Shown: positions 52,460-61,735, counted from the stretch's first letter. The stretch is DNA of 64,000 nt from JACDAE01 sp963717195 (GCA_963717195.1 CAVQVR010000009.1:62001-126000), one strand, 5' to 3'. Notes: generated by a model not told the origin, from the letters alone. Numbers and translations are program-made.

Positions 52460-52528
52460 ATGATGGTGGACGAAGGGGAAGAGCTTATGGATGTCAACGA
52501 AGCAGTGGAGTATCTGGGGAAGCAATGA
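52460..52528 (+). pseudogene. Truncated helix-turn-helix leader peptide or gene remnant
   Basis: A 22-residue frame, MMVDEGEELMDVNEAVEYLG plus KQ, preceded by AGGAGAAG. The MDVNEAVEYLG segment is like the start of excisionase-type helix-turn-helix proteins, which usually continue for another 40 residues. Here a stop follows, so it is either a decayed gene or a chance small peptide. Confidence 0.4.
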
Positions 52529-52580
52529 GGAATAAAATCCTTTTGTCTAAGAACAGTATCTAGAAAGAGAAGGATAGGCA

Positions 52581-53306
52581 GTGGCAGAGATCCGTGTTAC
52601 CGTATGGAATGAATATCGGCATGAGCGCAACGATCCACAGGTTGCAGCAATCTACCCTGAGGGTATCCACGCGACAATTGCTGCTGCCCTGCAAAAGAGT
52701 GGGCTAAACGTGCGTACAGCAACGCTGGATGAACCTGAGCATGGCCTCTCCAAGGAAGTACTTGCGGTAACCGATGTGTTAATCTGGTGGGGCCATCAGG
52801 CGCACGGGGAGGTGAGCGATGAGATTGTGGAGCGTGTACAGAAACGCGTGCTGGATGGCATGGGGCTTATTGTGCTGCATTCGGGCCATTTCTCGAAGAT
52901 CTTCAAGCGCTTGATGGGAACGAGTTGTGACCTCAAGTGGCGCGAGAGCGGTGACCGTGAACGGCTCTGGGTGGTGGCTCCTGGCCATCCAATTGTGGAG
53001 GGGCTTGGCGAGTACGTTGAGATCGATTCGGAAGAAATGTATGGTGAGCATTTCGATATTCCGGCTCCGGATACGCTGGTATTTATTAGCTGGTTTACTG
53101 GCGGCGAGGTGTTCAGAAGTGGCTGCTGTTATACACGTGGCGCTGGCAAAATCTTTTATTTTCGTCCCGGTCATGAGACGTTGCCAACATATCACCATCC
53201 TGAAGTGCAACATGTCATTGCCAATGCCGTACGTTGGGCATCTCCGACGCAAACTGCGAAGCGTATCTTTGGCAATACGCCCGCGTTGGAGCCAGAGAAA
53301 GACTAA
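52581..53306 (+). CDS. ThuA-domain protein
   Basis: A 241-residue ThuA-like protein (trehalose-utilisation family, glutamine-amidotransferase-like fold). Characteristic segments are VTVWNEYRHERN at the start, DVLIWWGHQAHGEV near residue 67, LIVLHSGHFSK near 95 and GKIFYFRPGHETLPTYHH near 190. ThuA proteins are linked to sugar oxidation pathways, often next to Gfo/Idh/MocA enzymes as here. The GTG start at 52581 follows AGAAAGGA. Confidence 0.87.
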   Translation: MAEIRVTVWNEYRHERNDPQVAAIYPEGIHATIAAALQKSGLNVRTATLDEPEHGLSKEVLAVTDVLIWWGHQAHGEVSDEIVERVQKRVLDGMGLIVLHSGHFSKIFKRLMGTSCDLKWRESGDRERLWVVAPGHPIVEGLGEYVEIDSEEMYGEHFDIPAPDTLVFISWFTGGEVFRSGCCYTRGAGKIFYFRPGHETLPTYHHPEVQHVIANAVRWASPTQTAKRIFGNTPALEPEKD

Positions 53307-53419
53307 TTAGTGAGATCCGAAACTAAATGGTAGGGTTGTCCCGTATTAGAGGTAGATGCTTACGTATGCAAAACAGTTGGATGCTGTTTAGGGCATAGAA
53401 GAAGGAGGGCAAGACTATT

Positions 53420-53750
53420 ATGACAGTGCTAGCAGATGGTATTACGATTACACTTGGTCAGAATCACTGGTCTTTTGGGCTGAGTTTTTATTCTGTTTCT
53501 GGTTATTGCAGCTATTGTTGGTATAGTAGCGGAGTATATTGTAGGTTGGAGGCTTCCCCTGGGGGTTATCGGGGCAATCGTCTTAGGCGTTGTTGGTGCC
53601 TGGCTTATGACTGATGTGATCCATATTGGTGGAATTGGTGACATCTACCTGTGGGGCGTTCCTATCATTCGGGCGTTGATTGGTGCAATTATTCTGATCG
53701 CCATCTGGCACCTTATCACGGGTGGGTTCGGCAGGCGTCGAACAGCATAA
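53420..53750 (+). pseudogene. GlsB/YeaQ-like membrane protein, frameshifted
   Basis: The N-terminus (MTVLADGITITLGQNHWSFG) and a second-frame C-terminus (FILFLVIAAIVGIVAEYIVG, later LIGAIILIAIWHLITGG) join at a five-T run (53485-53489). Removing one T gives a continuous protein of about 108 residues with the three membrane segments of the GlsB/YeaQ/YmgE family. A terminator follows at 53821. The frameshift may be a true mutation or a sequencing error. Confidence 0.75.
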
Positions 53751-53820
53751 ACCGTGTAGAGGAGGGCGAGTAGGCGTCGAAAATGTGGCCACCTGATCGT
53801 AACGAGTAGTATATTATAAT

Positions 53821-53855
53821 GGTACTTCCCTTTTTTATGGGAGGTATCTTTTTTT
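53821..53855 (+). terminator. Rho-independent terminator
   Basis: A 10-bp stem (GGTACTTCCC 53821-53830 with GGGAGGTATC 53839-53848, two G-U pairs) is followed by seven T. Confidence 0.75.
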
Positions 53856-53926
53856 ATGGGTCTGCATCCTACCCAGTTTCCCACGGAAGGATATAGAGCC
53901 TTTTTTATTATTGGAGGTGATTAATT

Positions 53927-55012
53927 ATGGAAAGTCCTTTCAATGGGCTTGGTATGCATCTAGGAAATCTCTCACGTCTCTCCGATGCTCGTACGCGCTC
54001 GATCAGTGCCGAGAATCCTGATGGTGCGAAGGGTCGGGGTGGGATGGCAACTGCGGGGACTGGCGCATATGTGGCGCGAGAACTTGGGCAGGGATGGAAA
54101 GTCTCGCCCTCCATTGTTATTGCGCCAGGGACTACTATTTCGTTGGCCGATATTCAAGAAGCGGGAGCTGTCCAGCATATCTGGATGACGACGTACCCAA
54201 CACACTGGCGTCGTCTGGTGTTGCGTGCATATTGGGATGGAGAGGAGCAGCCATCGATAGAGTGTCCCTACGGCGATTTCTTTGCGAATGGCTGGTGTGA
54301 GCGTTGCAACATAAATTCGTTGCCTGTTGTGGTGAATCCGGCTGGTGGCATGAACTCTTACTGGGAGATGCCGTTTCGCCAACGCGCTCGCCTGACCATT
54401 GAGAATCTTGGGCATGAAGATGTCGTACTTTACTACCAGATCGATTACATACTGACCGATATCCCTGCTGATGTGGCCTATTTTCATGCGCAGTGGCGGC
54501 GCAGCAATCCTCTTCCATACAAACAGGTGCATACCTTGTTAGATGGCGTGCAGGGGAAAGGTCATTATGTGGGAACCTATCTTGCATGGCAGGCAAATAC
54601 AACTGGTTGGTGGGGTGAAGGCGAGATCAAATTTTTTATGGATGGGGATCAGGATTTTCCGACGATTTGTGGTACTGGTACTGAGGATTATTTTGGTGGT
54701 GCCTGGAACTTTGAGCATCCAGCAGGCGAGTATGGTGTTTATTCTACACCTTTTCTAGGATTGCATCAGGTGATCAAGCCAGATGGACTCTATCGTAGTC
54801 AGCAGCGTTTTGGGATGTATCGCTGGCATATTATGGACCCTATTCGTTTTGAGAGGGATCTGCGTGTGACTATTCAAGCGCTGGGTTGGCGTAGTGGAGG
54901 GCGCTATCTGCCTTTGCAGGATGATATTGCTTCGGTTGCCTTCTGGTATCAAAGTGAGCCTCATGCTCCATATCTGGCGTTGCTGGATAGAGATGAATTG
55001 GAGGTTATTTGA
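53927..55012 (+). CDS. GH172 / DUF2961 family protein
   Basis: A 361-residue protein of the DUF2961 family (GH172 includes difructose-dianhydride and furanosidase enzymes). Characteristic segments are NPDGAKGRGG near residue 31, HIWMTTYPTHWRRLVLRAYWDGE near 83, YGDFFANGWC near 115 and TICGTGTEDYFGGAWNF near 247, which holds acidic candidates for catalysis. No signal peptide. GGAGGTGAT precedes the ATG. It probably cleaves a furanosyl oligosaccharide, in keeping with the nearby sugar genes. Confidence 0.85.
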   Translation: MESPFNGLGMHLGNLSRLSDARTRSISAENPDGAKGRGGMATAGTGAYVARELGQGWKVSPSIVIAPGTTISLADIQEAGAVQHIWMTTYPTHWRRLVLRAYWDGEEQPSIECPYGDFFANGWCERCNINSLPVVVNPAGGMNSYWEMPFRQRARLTIENLGHEDVVLYYQIDYILTDIPADVAYFHAQWRRSNPLPYKQVHTLLDGVQGKGHYVGTYLAWQANTTGWWGEGEIKFFMDGDQDFPTICGTGTEDYFGGAWNFEHPAGEYGVYSTPFLGLHQVIKPDGLYRSQQRFGMYRWHIMDPIRFERDLRVTIQALGWRSGGRYLPLQDDIASVAFWYQSEPHAPYLALLDRDELEVI

Positions 55013-55021
55013 AAGAGTACA

Positions 55022-55798
55022 TCAAAATCCCCCTGTTGAACGAATAATCTGGCCCGTGATCCAACTGGCGTCTTCGCTTGCCAGGAAGGCAATGAGGCGG
55101 GCAGCATCTTCGGGTTGCCCAAGCCTTCCCATAGGAAAGCGCGGCAGAAGTTCGTGTTTTAGCTCTTCAGTTATCCAACCTGTATCAGTGGGACCGGGGT
55201 CGATAGCATTGACTGTGATCCCTCGTGGGGCGACTTCTACAGCTAATGTAGTGGTGAAAGCATCTATAGCACCTTTTGTGGCTACATAAGCTAATTTACC
55301 CGGCATTGCTCCACGCCCTTGCCCGGAGGTCAGATTAATGATGCGTCCTCCCGATGGTCGGGCGAAACGGCGTGCGAACTCAATACTTAATAGCATCGTT
55401 CCGCGAATGTTTACTGCATAATAGGTATCTAGAGTCTTGGCATCAAGCTGATCAAAAGGGGCATCGGAATCATCATGAGTGGCGTTGTTCACCAGGATGG
55501 AGGCAGGCCCTAATTGTTCTTCGACCGTTTGCATAATGCGTTGGGGAGTATCTGGAGTTCCCAGGTCGATCATCAAATGTTCGCAACTGACGCCAAGGGC
55601 TTGTAACTGATGTTGCAATTGGATTGGTTCGTTCTCTTCTGCTCCCCAGGGCATGAGTTGGTCATAAGGGCTCCAGTGTGTGAAGAAAATATCGGTGGCT
55701 GCCTGTGCTAATGCCTGACATACAGCTGTGCCGATGCCTCGACGGCGGCTTGCACCTGTTACGATAGCTATTCTACGTGGGGAATGATGAGGTATCAC
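55022..55798 (-). CDS. SDR-family oxidoreductase
   Basis: A 258-residue short-chain dehydrogenase, FabG-like. The cofactor motif is TGASRRRGIGTAVCQAL near residue 15, NNATHDD near 108 is the NNAG-type loop, and the active-site Tyr/Lys are in YVATKGAID near residue 170. The C-terminus is ITGQIIRSTGGF. It starts with GTG at 55798 after AAGGAG. The gene is convergent with the GH172 gene. The substrate is unknown. Confidence 0.82.
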   Translation of the reverse strand: MIPHHSPRRIAIVTGASRRRGIGTAVCQALAQAATDIFFTHWSPYDQLMPWGAEENEPIQLQHQLQALGVSCEHLMIDLGTPDTPQRIMQTVEEQLGPASILVNNATHDDSDAPFDQLDAKTLDTYYAVNIRGTMLLSIEFARRFARPSGGRIINLTSGQGRGAMPGKLAYVATKGAIDAFTTTLAVEVAPRGITVNAIDPGPTDTGWITEELKHELLPRFPMGRLGQPEDAARLIAFLASEDASWITGQIIRSTGGF

Positions 55799-55916
55799 GT
55801 GTATCTCCTTCGTAGTAAATTATAGCATAAAGCTGTGATGAGGAAAAATTGTTTTATTTCTATAGCGGGAGTTGTGAAGATTGATGCACCATTGAAGATG
55901 ACGTGTTAAGTATGGA

Positions 55917-56534
55917 TTACAGCGTAATTAATCCATGTCGCAAGCCTCGCCTGACAGCATCTGTGCGACTGGATGCGCCAAGTTTGTTAGAGATCGACGA
56001 GACATGAAATTTCACGGTATGTTCGCTGATCTGGAGTTGGCGTGCGATGAGCTTGTTGGAGAGTCCTTGCCCAACAAGCTCTAACACCTCGCGCTCCCGC
56101 GTTGTGAGTGTAAGTTCGTCGTTGTTGAATACTTCGGTGAGTGTTCGTCTCTCGTATAAACGTTGCATCTGTACTTTAGGAAGAAGCACGAGTTCCTGTG
56201 CGACCGCCTGAACGGCGGCCTGGAGTTGCAAGGCTGAAGCATCTAGCGGCACCATGCCCCAGCCTCGCACATCCAATGCACGCAAGCGTGGCAATGTACG
56301 TTCTTCGTTATTAGTTAGTACGACAAGTGCAACCATAGGCAGGTTTGCAAGCTTAAGCGCAAGTCCCTCTAGCAGTAACTCATCTGCCACTACCACTACG
56401 TCAATGTCTGTGGCAGTCTCGCTCAAGGCACCTGGTTGCGCTGACGTTCCAATAATTTGTATATCATTGGAAGTGAGCAGGGCGTGCAATCCAGCCTGCA
56501 TCATGGGTGTCGGAGCGAGAATGAAAACGCGCAT
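55917..56534 (-). CDS. LuxR-type response regulator with degenerate receiver
   Basis: A 205-residue regulator. The C-terminal helix-turn-helix (LTTREREVLELVGQGLSNKL, then ISEHTVKFHVSSISNKLGASS) is a clear LuxR/NarL domain. The N-terminal receiver-like fold (VFILAPTPMMQAGLHALL) has ADE-type residues but the usual phosphoacceptor position (IDVVVVADELL) is unclear, so it may not be phosphorylated. I chose the second ATG at 56534, with AAAGGACAGG upstream. It follows two HtrA-like genes on the same strand and may control or sense envelope stress. Confidence 0.8.
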   Translation of the reverse strand: MRVFILAPTPMMQAGLHALLTSNDIQIIGTSAQPGALSETATDIDVVVVADELLLEGLALKLANLPMVALVVLTNNEERTLPRLRALDVRGWGMVPLDASALQLQAAVQAVAQELVLLPKVQMQRLYERRTLTEVFNNDELTLTTREREVLELVGQGLSNKLIARQLQISEHTVKFHVSSISNKLGASSRTDAVRRGLRHGLITL

Positions 56535-56565
56535 GGTTGCTACCTGTCCTTTTTCGTAGGCCATC

Positions 56566-56584
56566 GTAAACGTGGCCCCTACAG
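56566..56584. repeat. Interspersed repeat copy
   Basis: GTAAACGTGGCCCCTACAG, one copy of the family seen at 24.5, 35.4 and 40.5 kb. It overlaps the end of the HtrA-like gene and the LuxR ribosome-binding region. Confidence 0.55.
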
Positions 56585-57518
56585 AGGTTCAATGATGGTT
56601 GTCTGTGTTGCGATGTTGAGCGAGATCACGATCCCACCGCGTAGAATCTTCATGGCAACAGGAGCGCCTTCTTCTCCTTGTGCCAGGATGCTGCGTAGTG
56701 TCGCGACATCACTGACTGGCTTGCCCGCTACGTCGAGCAGAGTATCGCCGATGAGAAGATCGTTGAGTTGCTCTGATCTTGCACGCAGACCGACAATGAG
56801 CAAACCCTTCTCACGTACAGGAGTGAGTTCCTGGCGTATGTTGGCAGGCAGATCGACTGTCTGAATTTCCACACCAAGCGAGATGCGTGTCTTGTTCTGT
56901 GGAAGGCTTGCCAACCATTTATTCACTACCTCGCTCGGAATAGAGACTGAGAGGTCGCCACCGAGGATCATTGCGTTGATGCCTATAAAGTTGCCATCTG
57001 CATCAAGGAGTGGTCCGCCCAGAGTTTCCGGGGGCCAGTCCTACATCAGATTTGATGTAGCTGGTGGCCAGGTTTTCAGCGAGCTTGACTGTGCTGATCG
57101 TACTGACGATACCTGCAGTCAAGACCCAGCGTTGTCCCCAGGGATGGCCGAGCGCAAAGACCCATTCTCCAACGCGCAACTGGGTAGAGTCGCCTGCTGG
57201 TAGTGGCAGCAGATCGGGTCCCTCAGCTTTGAGCAGAGCCAGATCGAGTTGGCGGTTGCGTTCAAGTACTCTAGCCGTTAATGTTCGCCCATCTGAGAGG
57301 TGAACCTGCACTCTTGCATCATCTCTAGCGACGACATGATTATTTGTAAGAATACGTCCATCCTTGCTCCAGATGATACCTGTTCCTCCACCACGTCCCT
57401 CGGTGTATATCTGTACTACACTCGGTTTGACGCGCTCAAAGATGCCTGTTAGTGCCGATGAGAACGCGTCAGGGAGCGGAAATGGTGATGTTGGAGTATA
57501 TTCTGTCGTCTGTGTCAT
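56579..57518 (-). pseudogene. HtrA/DegP-like serine protease, frameshifted at the active site
   Basis: Residues 1-167 (from 57518) are a trypsin-like domain with candidate triad residues H61 in NNHVVARDD and D92 in LDLALLK, and S166 in GNSG. Right after the serine the frame changes, because GNSGGP is interrupted by one extra G in a GGG run (plus-strand 57018-57020). The second frame (56579 to about 57017) continues with LGGDLSVSIPSEVVNKWLA and a PDZ domain (LLIVGLRARSEQ, IGDTLLDVAGKPV). No signal peptide is visible. Loss of one base would restore a normal 310-residue HtrA. Confidence 0.82.
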
Positions 57519-57535
57519 GTTATTTGTACCTGTCT

Positions 57536-58447
57536 CTATTTGCGCTGTCCAATTGTGACCTGAAGCGTTTGTAAGGCATTGCCACGAATGACTTCGACTG
57601 GAATGGCTTTGCCTACGCGGTCGCCGACCAGGAGCAATTGTAACTCTTCGGCATCATTGATCTGATGACCATCGAGTGCAACGAGAATGTCACCGAGGAG
57701 AATGCCGCCTTGCTGAGCCGGGCTATTATCATCGACTTTTACGATGAGCAGACCGTGTTCCTGATTGCGTCCGGCACGTTGCGTTGTTGGAAGCTCTATA
57801 AACTGGCTGCTGATTCCCAGGTAGCCGCGTTTGATATAGCCCTGTTTCGCCAGAGTGTCTGCGATGCTCGTTGCGATATTCATGGGAATTGCCAGGGCGA
57901 CGCCGTTAGCAAGGCCAGTGGTAAGGATACCTGCAACGTTGCCCTGCGTATCGATAAGCGGGCCACCGGAGAAGCCGGGATAGGGAGTGGCGTCGGTGCG
58001 GATGTAGCGTTCGAGAATTGCGCCTCGCCCGGTGCGCAGTGGGCCGCCAATCGTGCTCACGACGCCTGAGCTTGCCATTGGACCATCTTCAGGTGTGCGA
58101 CCGACGGCCAGGATCAGTTGTCCGACGCGTACAGGCTCTGTAGCGACTTCGGCAGCAGTAAGTCCGAGATTGGCGACTCGCAATAGAGCCAGGTCGGTAC
58201 CCAGATCGCGCCCTACAAATTGCGCGGGTAGCGTGCGTTTGTCGTGCGTCTGGATTGTCAGATCTTCTTCGCGTTCAAGAACGTGATCCGCTGTCAAGAT
58301 CAGATCGGGTCCGTAGACCAGACCGCTAGCGGGTTGGCGCTGTCGACCGTTGACGAGAACCAGTGCAGAACTTACCTGCTCAACGGCATCTGCCATCTGG
58401 TTAGACAATGTACGAAGCAGGTGGGTAGTATCGGTAGTTTGTGTCAT
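57536..58447 (-). CDS. HtrA-like serine protease with PDZ domain
   Basis: A 303-residue protease. The trypsin-like domain carries the catalytic triad H55 (LTADHVL), D85 (TDLALLR) and S160 (PGFSGGP). A C-terminal PDZ domain (HGLLIVKVDDNSPAQQGGI near residues 235-255) recognises C-terminal peptides. It lacks an obvious signal peptide or membrane anchor, so it may act in the cytosol. It starts with ATG at 58447, after AAAGGA. It lies immediately upstream of a second, frameshifted HtrA gene, forming a tandem pair. Confidence 0.85.
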   Translation of the reverse strand: MTQTTDTTHLLRTLSNQMADAVEQVSSALVLVNGRQRQPASGLVYGPDLILTADHVLEREEDLTIQTHDKRTLPAQFVGRDLGTDLALLRVANLGLTAAEVATEPVRVGQLILAVGRTPEDGPMASSGVVSTIGGPLRTGRGAILERYIRTDATPYPGFSGGPLIDTQGNVAGILTTGLANGVALAIPMNIATSIADTLAKQGYIKRGYLGISSQFIELPTTQRAGRNQEHGLLIVKVDDNSPAQQGGILLGDILVALDGHQINDAEELQLLLVGDRVGKAIPVEVIRGNALQTLQVTIGQRK

Positions 58448-58532
58448 AACTTGTATGCATCCTTTGTGCGCTGAAAGAGTAACTGCTTTGTGCATACTAT
58501 AAGCTATGGCAAGTGGAATCACATCAGTAATT

Positions 58533-58579
58533 TGGCTAGTTCCTCACCTGTAAAAACGTGCAGGATGAGGGACTAGCCA
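58533..58579. terminator. Hairpin downstream of the sugar isomerase-like gene
   Basis: A 14-bp stem with one G-U pair joins 58533-58546 and 58566-58579. Confidence 0.55.
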
Positions 58580-58631
58580 GATAGAATATGGGGAGGATAG
58601 TTTAACTACTGCTATTCATCAGAAAACCTTT

Positions 58632-59474
58632 CTATGCAGATAACTCCCAATGCATGTCACGTAATAGCTTCTGCAGCGCCTGTGAAGCTTTACGAAACAG
58701 ATCTGGCCCACTAAAGCCCTGAAACTGTCCGGCGGCACTCAGATGCGGTTCAAGTGCGAGGAAGCCACTGTAGCCATCGGCACGTAACTGTTGTAAAAGC
58801 TCAGGCCAATGAGCTTCGCCTTCGCCAGCCGGTACCAGCGTGCCATCAGCTCTGACATCCTTCACGTGGATGTATTGTGTCCAGGGGCGCAAAGCATTAT
58901 AGGCATCAGGATAGGGAATCTGAGCACATTGCAGGAAATTGGCAGGATCGAGTACGTTACGTAGATGAGGATCGTCGATGGTCTGGAACAGGTCTACGCA
59001 ATGGTCGATGATATCGCCATAAATGTCCTTCTCATTTTCATGGAGCAGAATAACGTTCGCCGCTCGTGCTCGTGCTGTGAACTCCTGAAAGCGCCTGATG
59101 ACTTCATTCCTCCATTCAGTAGCAGCGCTAACGTGGTTTGCTGCATTTTGTGGTGGATAAAACGAAAAGAGGCGGATATAGGGAGTGCCGAAAGATTGGG
59201 CCAGCGTGATTGCCCGTTCAAAACGCTGCAAATGTGCATCGAAAGAGCTATCGATGGGGATTTTGCCAATTGGAGAGCCAATGGCAGCTACTCCAATTCT
59301 CTGCTCGTGAAGCGTTTGTTTGATCTCGTTCACTTGCTGATCCGAGAAGTCGAGTACATTGATGCCCCATACTGAGCGTAGATCGATGAAGTGGATATTT
59401 TCACTGTGCAGTACCGCGATCTGCTCGTCCAGATCGGCTGAGATTTCGTCGGCGAATGCAGAGAGTTGAAGCAT
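58632..59474 (-). CDS. Sugar isomerase/epimerase-like TIM-barrel protein
   Basis: A 280-residue protein of the xylose-isomerase-like / AP endonuclease 2 superfamily. It opens MLQLSAFADEISADLDEQIAV and has likely metal ligands in ILLHENEKDIYGD (Glu and His), LRNVLDPANFLQC, YIHVKDVRADG and GFLALEPHL. It is a single gene on its strand with a hairpin downstream. GGAAGGTG precedes the ATG. Family members epimerise or isomerise sugar phosphates or inositols. Confidence 0.83.
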   Translation of the reverse strand: MLQLSAFADEISADLDEQIAVLHSENIHFIDLRSVWGINVLDFSDQQVNEIKQTLHEQRIGVAAIGSPIGKIPIDSSFDAHLQRFERAITLAQSFGTPYIRLFSFYPPQNAANHVSAATEWRNEVIRRFQEFTARARAANVILLHENEKDIYGDIIDHCVDLFQTIDDPHLRNVLDPANFLQCAQIPYPDAYNALRPWTQYIHVKDVRADGTLVPAGEGEAHWPELLQQLRADGYSGFLALEPHLSAAGQFQGFSGPDLFRKASQALQKLLRDMHWELSA

Positions 59475-59699
59475 ATATTCTTTTCACCTTCCAAAAATAG
59501 CGTGTGGCCTTTGAGAAAAATAGCTCTTTGGCATATCCTACACTATTCTTCAGGGAGAGACAAGGAGGGGTTGCGTTTCAGGATAGGTATAAAAATTGTA
59601 TTCAGCATTTGTTTTTAACAGGTAGTATACGTCTATTTAATAGAAAATGGAAATTTACTTAAAAAGATTGAATATCCCTAATAGGGGAAGGTAAAAAAG

Positions 59700-59897
59700 A
59701 TGTTTACCTATACCATCGCAGCATTGTTGGTTGGATGCCTGATTTTTTTCAGTTGTATGATGAGTTTGACGTTGAATACGAAGCGTACATTTAAGAGATC
59801 TGATCGCGCTATCAAGCGTTCGCGAGGCGCGGTGATCAGTTCGCCCCGGCTTCAGGAAGCCATTTTTGCCATCAATGAAAAGTACAAATCGTTCTGA
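59700..59897 (+). CDS. Small single-pass membrane protein, unknown
   Basis: A 65-residue frame starting MFTYTIAALLVGCLIFFSCM, an N-terminal membrane segment, followed by a basic region (KRTFKRSDRAIKRSRG). A good GGGAAGG lies 10 bases before the ATG. It is short and has no recognised family. Confidence 0.5.
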   Translation: MFTYTIAALLVGCLIFFSCMMSLTLNTKRTFKRSDRAIKRSRGAVISSPRLQEAIFAINEKYKSF

Positions 59898-60091
59898 GCA
59901 GAAGAGGTAGAGGTCGATCCAGAATTTGACTGTCAGGTCCACTTATCCAAAGGGCTTTGCATTGGTTAAAGAACAGGTGCAAAGTCCTTTTTTCTTGCTG
60001 TTTGTGCTAACAAAGTTGAGATCAGGTCACAGTAGTAGCACGAGAAGGGCAAATAGCTTTACAAGGATGTCAAACTTTCCATACAACATTT

Positions 60092-61621
60092 TCATGTGCC
60101 CATGCGTGGTCGGTACTGAATGGCCTCCGCAACGTGGTTGGAGGCGATTACATCGCTTTCTGCGAGATCAGCGATAGTGCGTGATAGCTTCAGAATGCGA
60201 TGATAGGCACGTGCCGAGAGGTGCAGTTGTTGCATAGCCGTTTTGAGGAGCTTCTGCCCGGCGGTGTCTACCTCGCAAAAGGTGTGAACTTCAGTTGGCC
60301 CCATTTCAGTGTTGCAGGTTAGCTTAGAGTTGGTGAAGCGCTCCAACTGACGATTTCTTGCTGCCTGCACCCGTGCCCGGATAGTGGCCGAATCCTCTAC
60401 CTGGCGCTTATCTGCCAGTTTTTCGTAGTCGATGCGCGGTACTTCGACATGGATATCGATGCGGTCGAGTAATGGGCCACTGATACGTTTCTGGTAGCGG
60501 GCAATAGCTGTAGCAGAACAGGTGCACTCGCGCACGGGATCATTGAAGAAGCCACAGGGACAGGGATTCATGGCAGCCACCAGCATAAAGTTGGCTGGAT
60601 AGGTAATCGTTCCCTGGGCGCGTGAGATGGTTACCATCTTATCTTCCAACGGTTGACGTAATACTTCAAGGACGCTCTGCCCGAACTCTGGTAACTCATC
60701 GAGAAAGAGCACGCCACGATGCGACAGACTAATCTCGCCGGGGCGCGGAATACGTCCACCGCCGACGAGCCCGGCATGGCTTGTTGTGTGATGTGGTGAA
60801 CGGAATGGACGCTGTATAATCAATGGCACACCCGTTGGCAACATACCACTGACGCTATAGATCTTTGTAACATCAAGGGCTTCGTTGATGGACATGCTGG
60901 GGAGGATCGATGGAGTTGCGCGTGCAAGCAATGTTTTCCCCGATCCTGGTGGGCCACTCATTAAGATATTGTGTCCTCCGCTTGCTGCTACTTCTAATGC
61001 GCGTTTGACGTGCTCCTGTCCGCGTACTGAAGCCATATCGTGTCCATAATAGACTTCTTGTGCATCTGCGAGAAGATTGGGATCGCGTCGATATGGTTCT
61101 ATGAAGCGTTCATTGCTAAGGTGCGCAATTAATTGTCCCAGTGTCTCGACCGGGTAGACTGTTATTCCCTCGACCAGCGTAGCTTCAGCGGCATCGATTG
61201 CCGGTACGAAGACTGCTTTGACCTGTTTCTCACGGGCCAATGCAACCATAGGGAGCACACCGTTTGTATGGCGTATGCTGCCGTCGAGTGACAGTTCGCC
61301 TATAAAGAGATATTGATCAATCTGTTCATCGCGTGGAATCTGATCGAATGCCAGCAGGATGCCGATGGCTATTGGTAAATCATAGGCCGGTCCCTCTTTA
61401 CGCAGATCGGCGGGGGCGAGATTGACCGTGATCCGTTTAAAGGGGAAGAGGCAGCCACTATTCTTGATCGCTGCCTTGACGCGTTCTTTTGCCTCATTGA
61501 CAGCAGTGTCGGGCAGTCCAACGATCATAAATGACATCAGGCCGCTTGCTATATCCACTTCCACTTCAACCAGTGCACCCTCTAATCCAATGATGGCGCA
61601 ACTCTGTACCCTTGCTAACAT
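60092..61621 (-). CDS. YifB/ComM-family AAA+ ATPase
   Basis: A 509-residue protein with an N-terminal ChlI-like domain (SFMIVGLPDTAVNEAKERV near residue 30), Walker A GPPGSGKT at 223-230, Walker B FLDELPEF near residue 310 and a C-terminal Mg-chelatase domain. A cysteine-rich insert CPCGFFNDPVRECTCS lies near residue 357. ComM acts as a helicase that drives branch migration in natural transformation. The length is normal for the family. It is alone on its strand. Confidence 0.88.
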   Translation of the reverse strand: MLARVQSCAIIGLEGALVEVEVDIASGLMSFMIVGLPDTAVNEAKERVKAAIKNSGCLFPFKRITVNLAPADLRKEGPAYDLPIAIGILLAFDQIPRDEQIDQYLFIGELSLDGSIRHTNGVLPMVALAREKQVKAVFVPAIDAAEATLVEGITVYPVETLGQLIAHLSNERFIEPYRRDPNLLADAQEVYYGHDMASVRGQEHVKRALEVAASGGHNILMSGPPGSGKTLLARATPSILPSMSINEALDVTKIYSVSGMLPTGVPLIIQRPFRSPHHTTSHAGLVGGGRIPRPGEISLSHRGVLFLDELPEFGQSVLEVLRQPLEDKMVTISRAQGTITYPANFMLVAAMNPCPCGFFNDPVRECTCSATAIARYQKRISGPLLDRIDIHVEVPRIDYEKLADKRQVEDSATIRARVQAARNRQLERFTNSKLTCNTEMGPTEVHTFCEVDTAGQKLLKTAMQQLHLSARAYHRILKLSRTIADLAESDVIASNHVAEAIQYRPRMGT

Positions 61622-61735
61622 AACTCCCCCATATCCTCTAAGCTATTGCTTTGAGCATTATGCAGCAAAAAGAAGAAAAATGCAAGAAGGTGGGAAATTT
61701 GTCTGATAATGAGATTTTTGTGTTCGTAATGAGAG

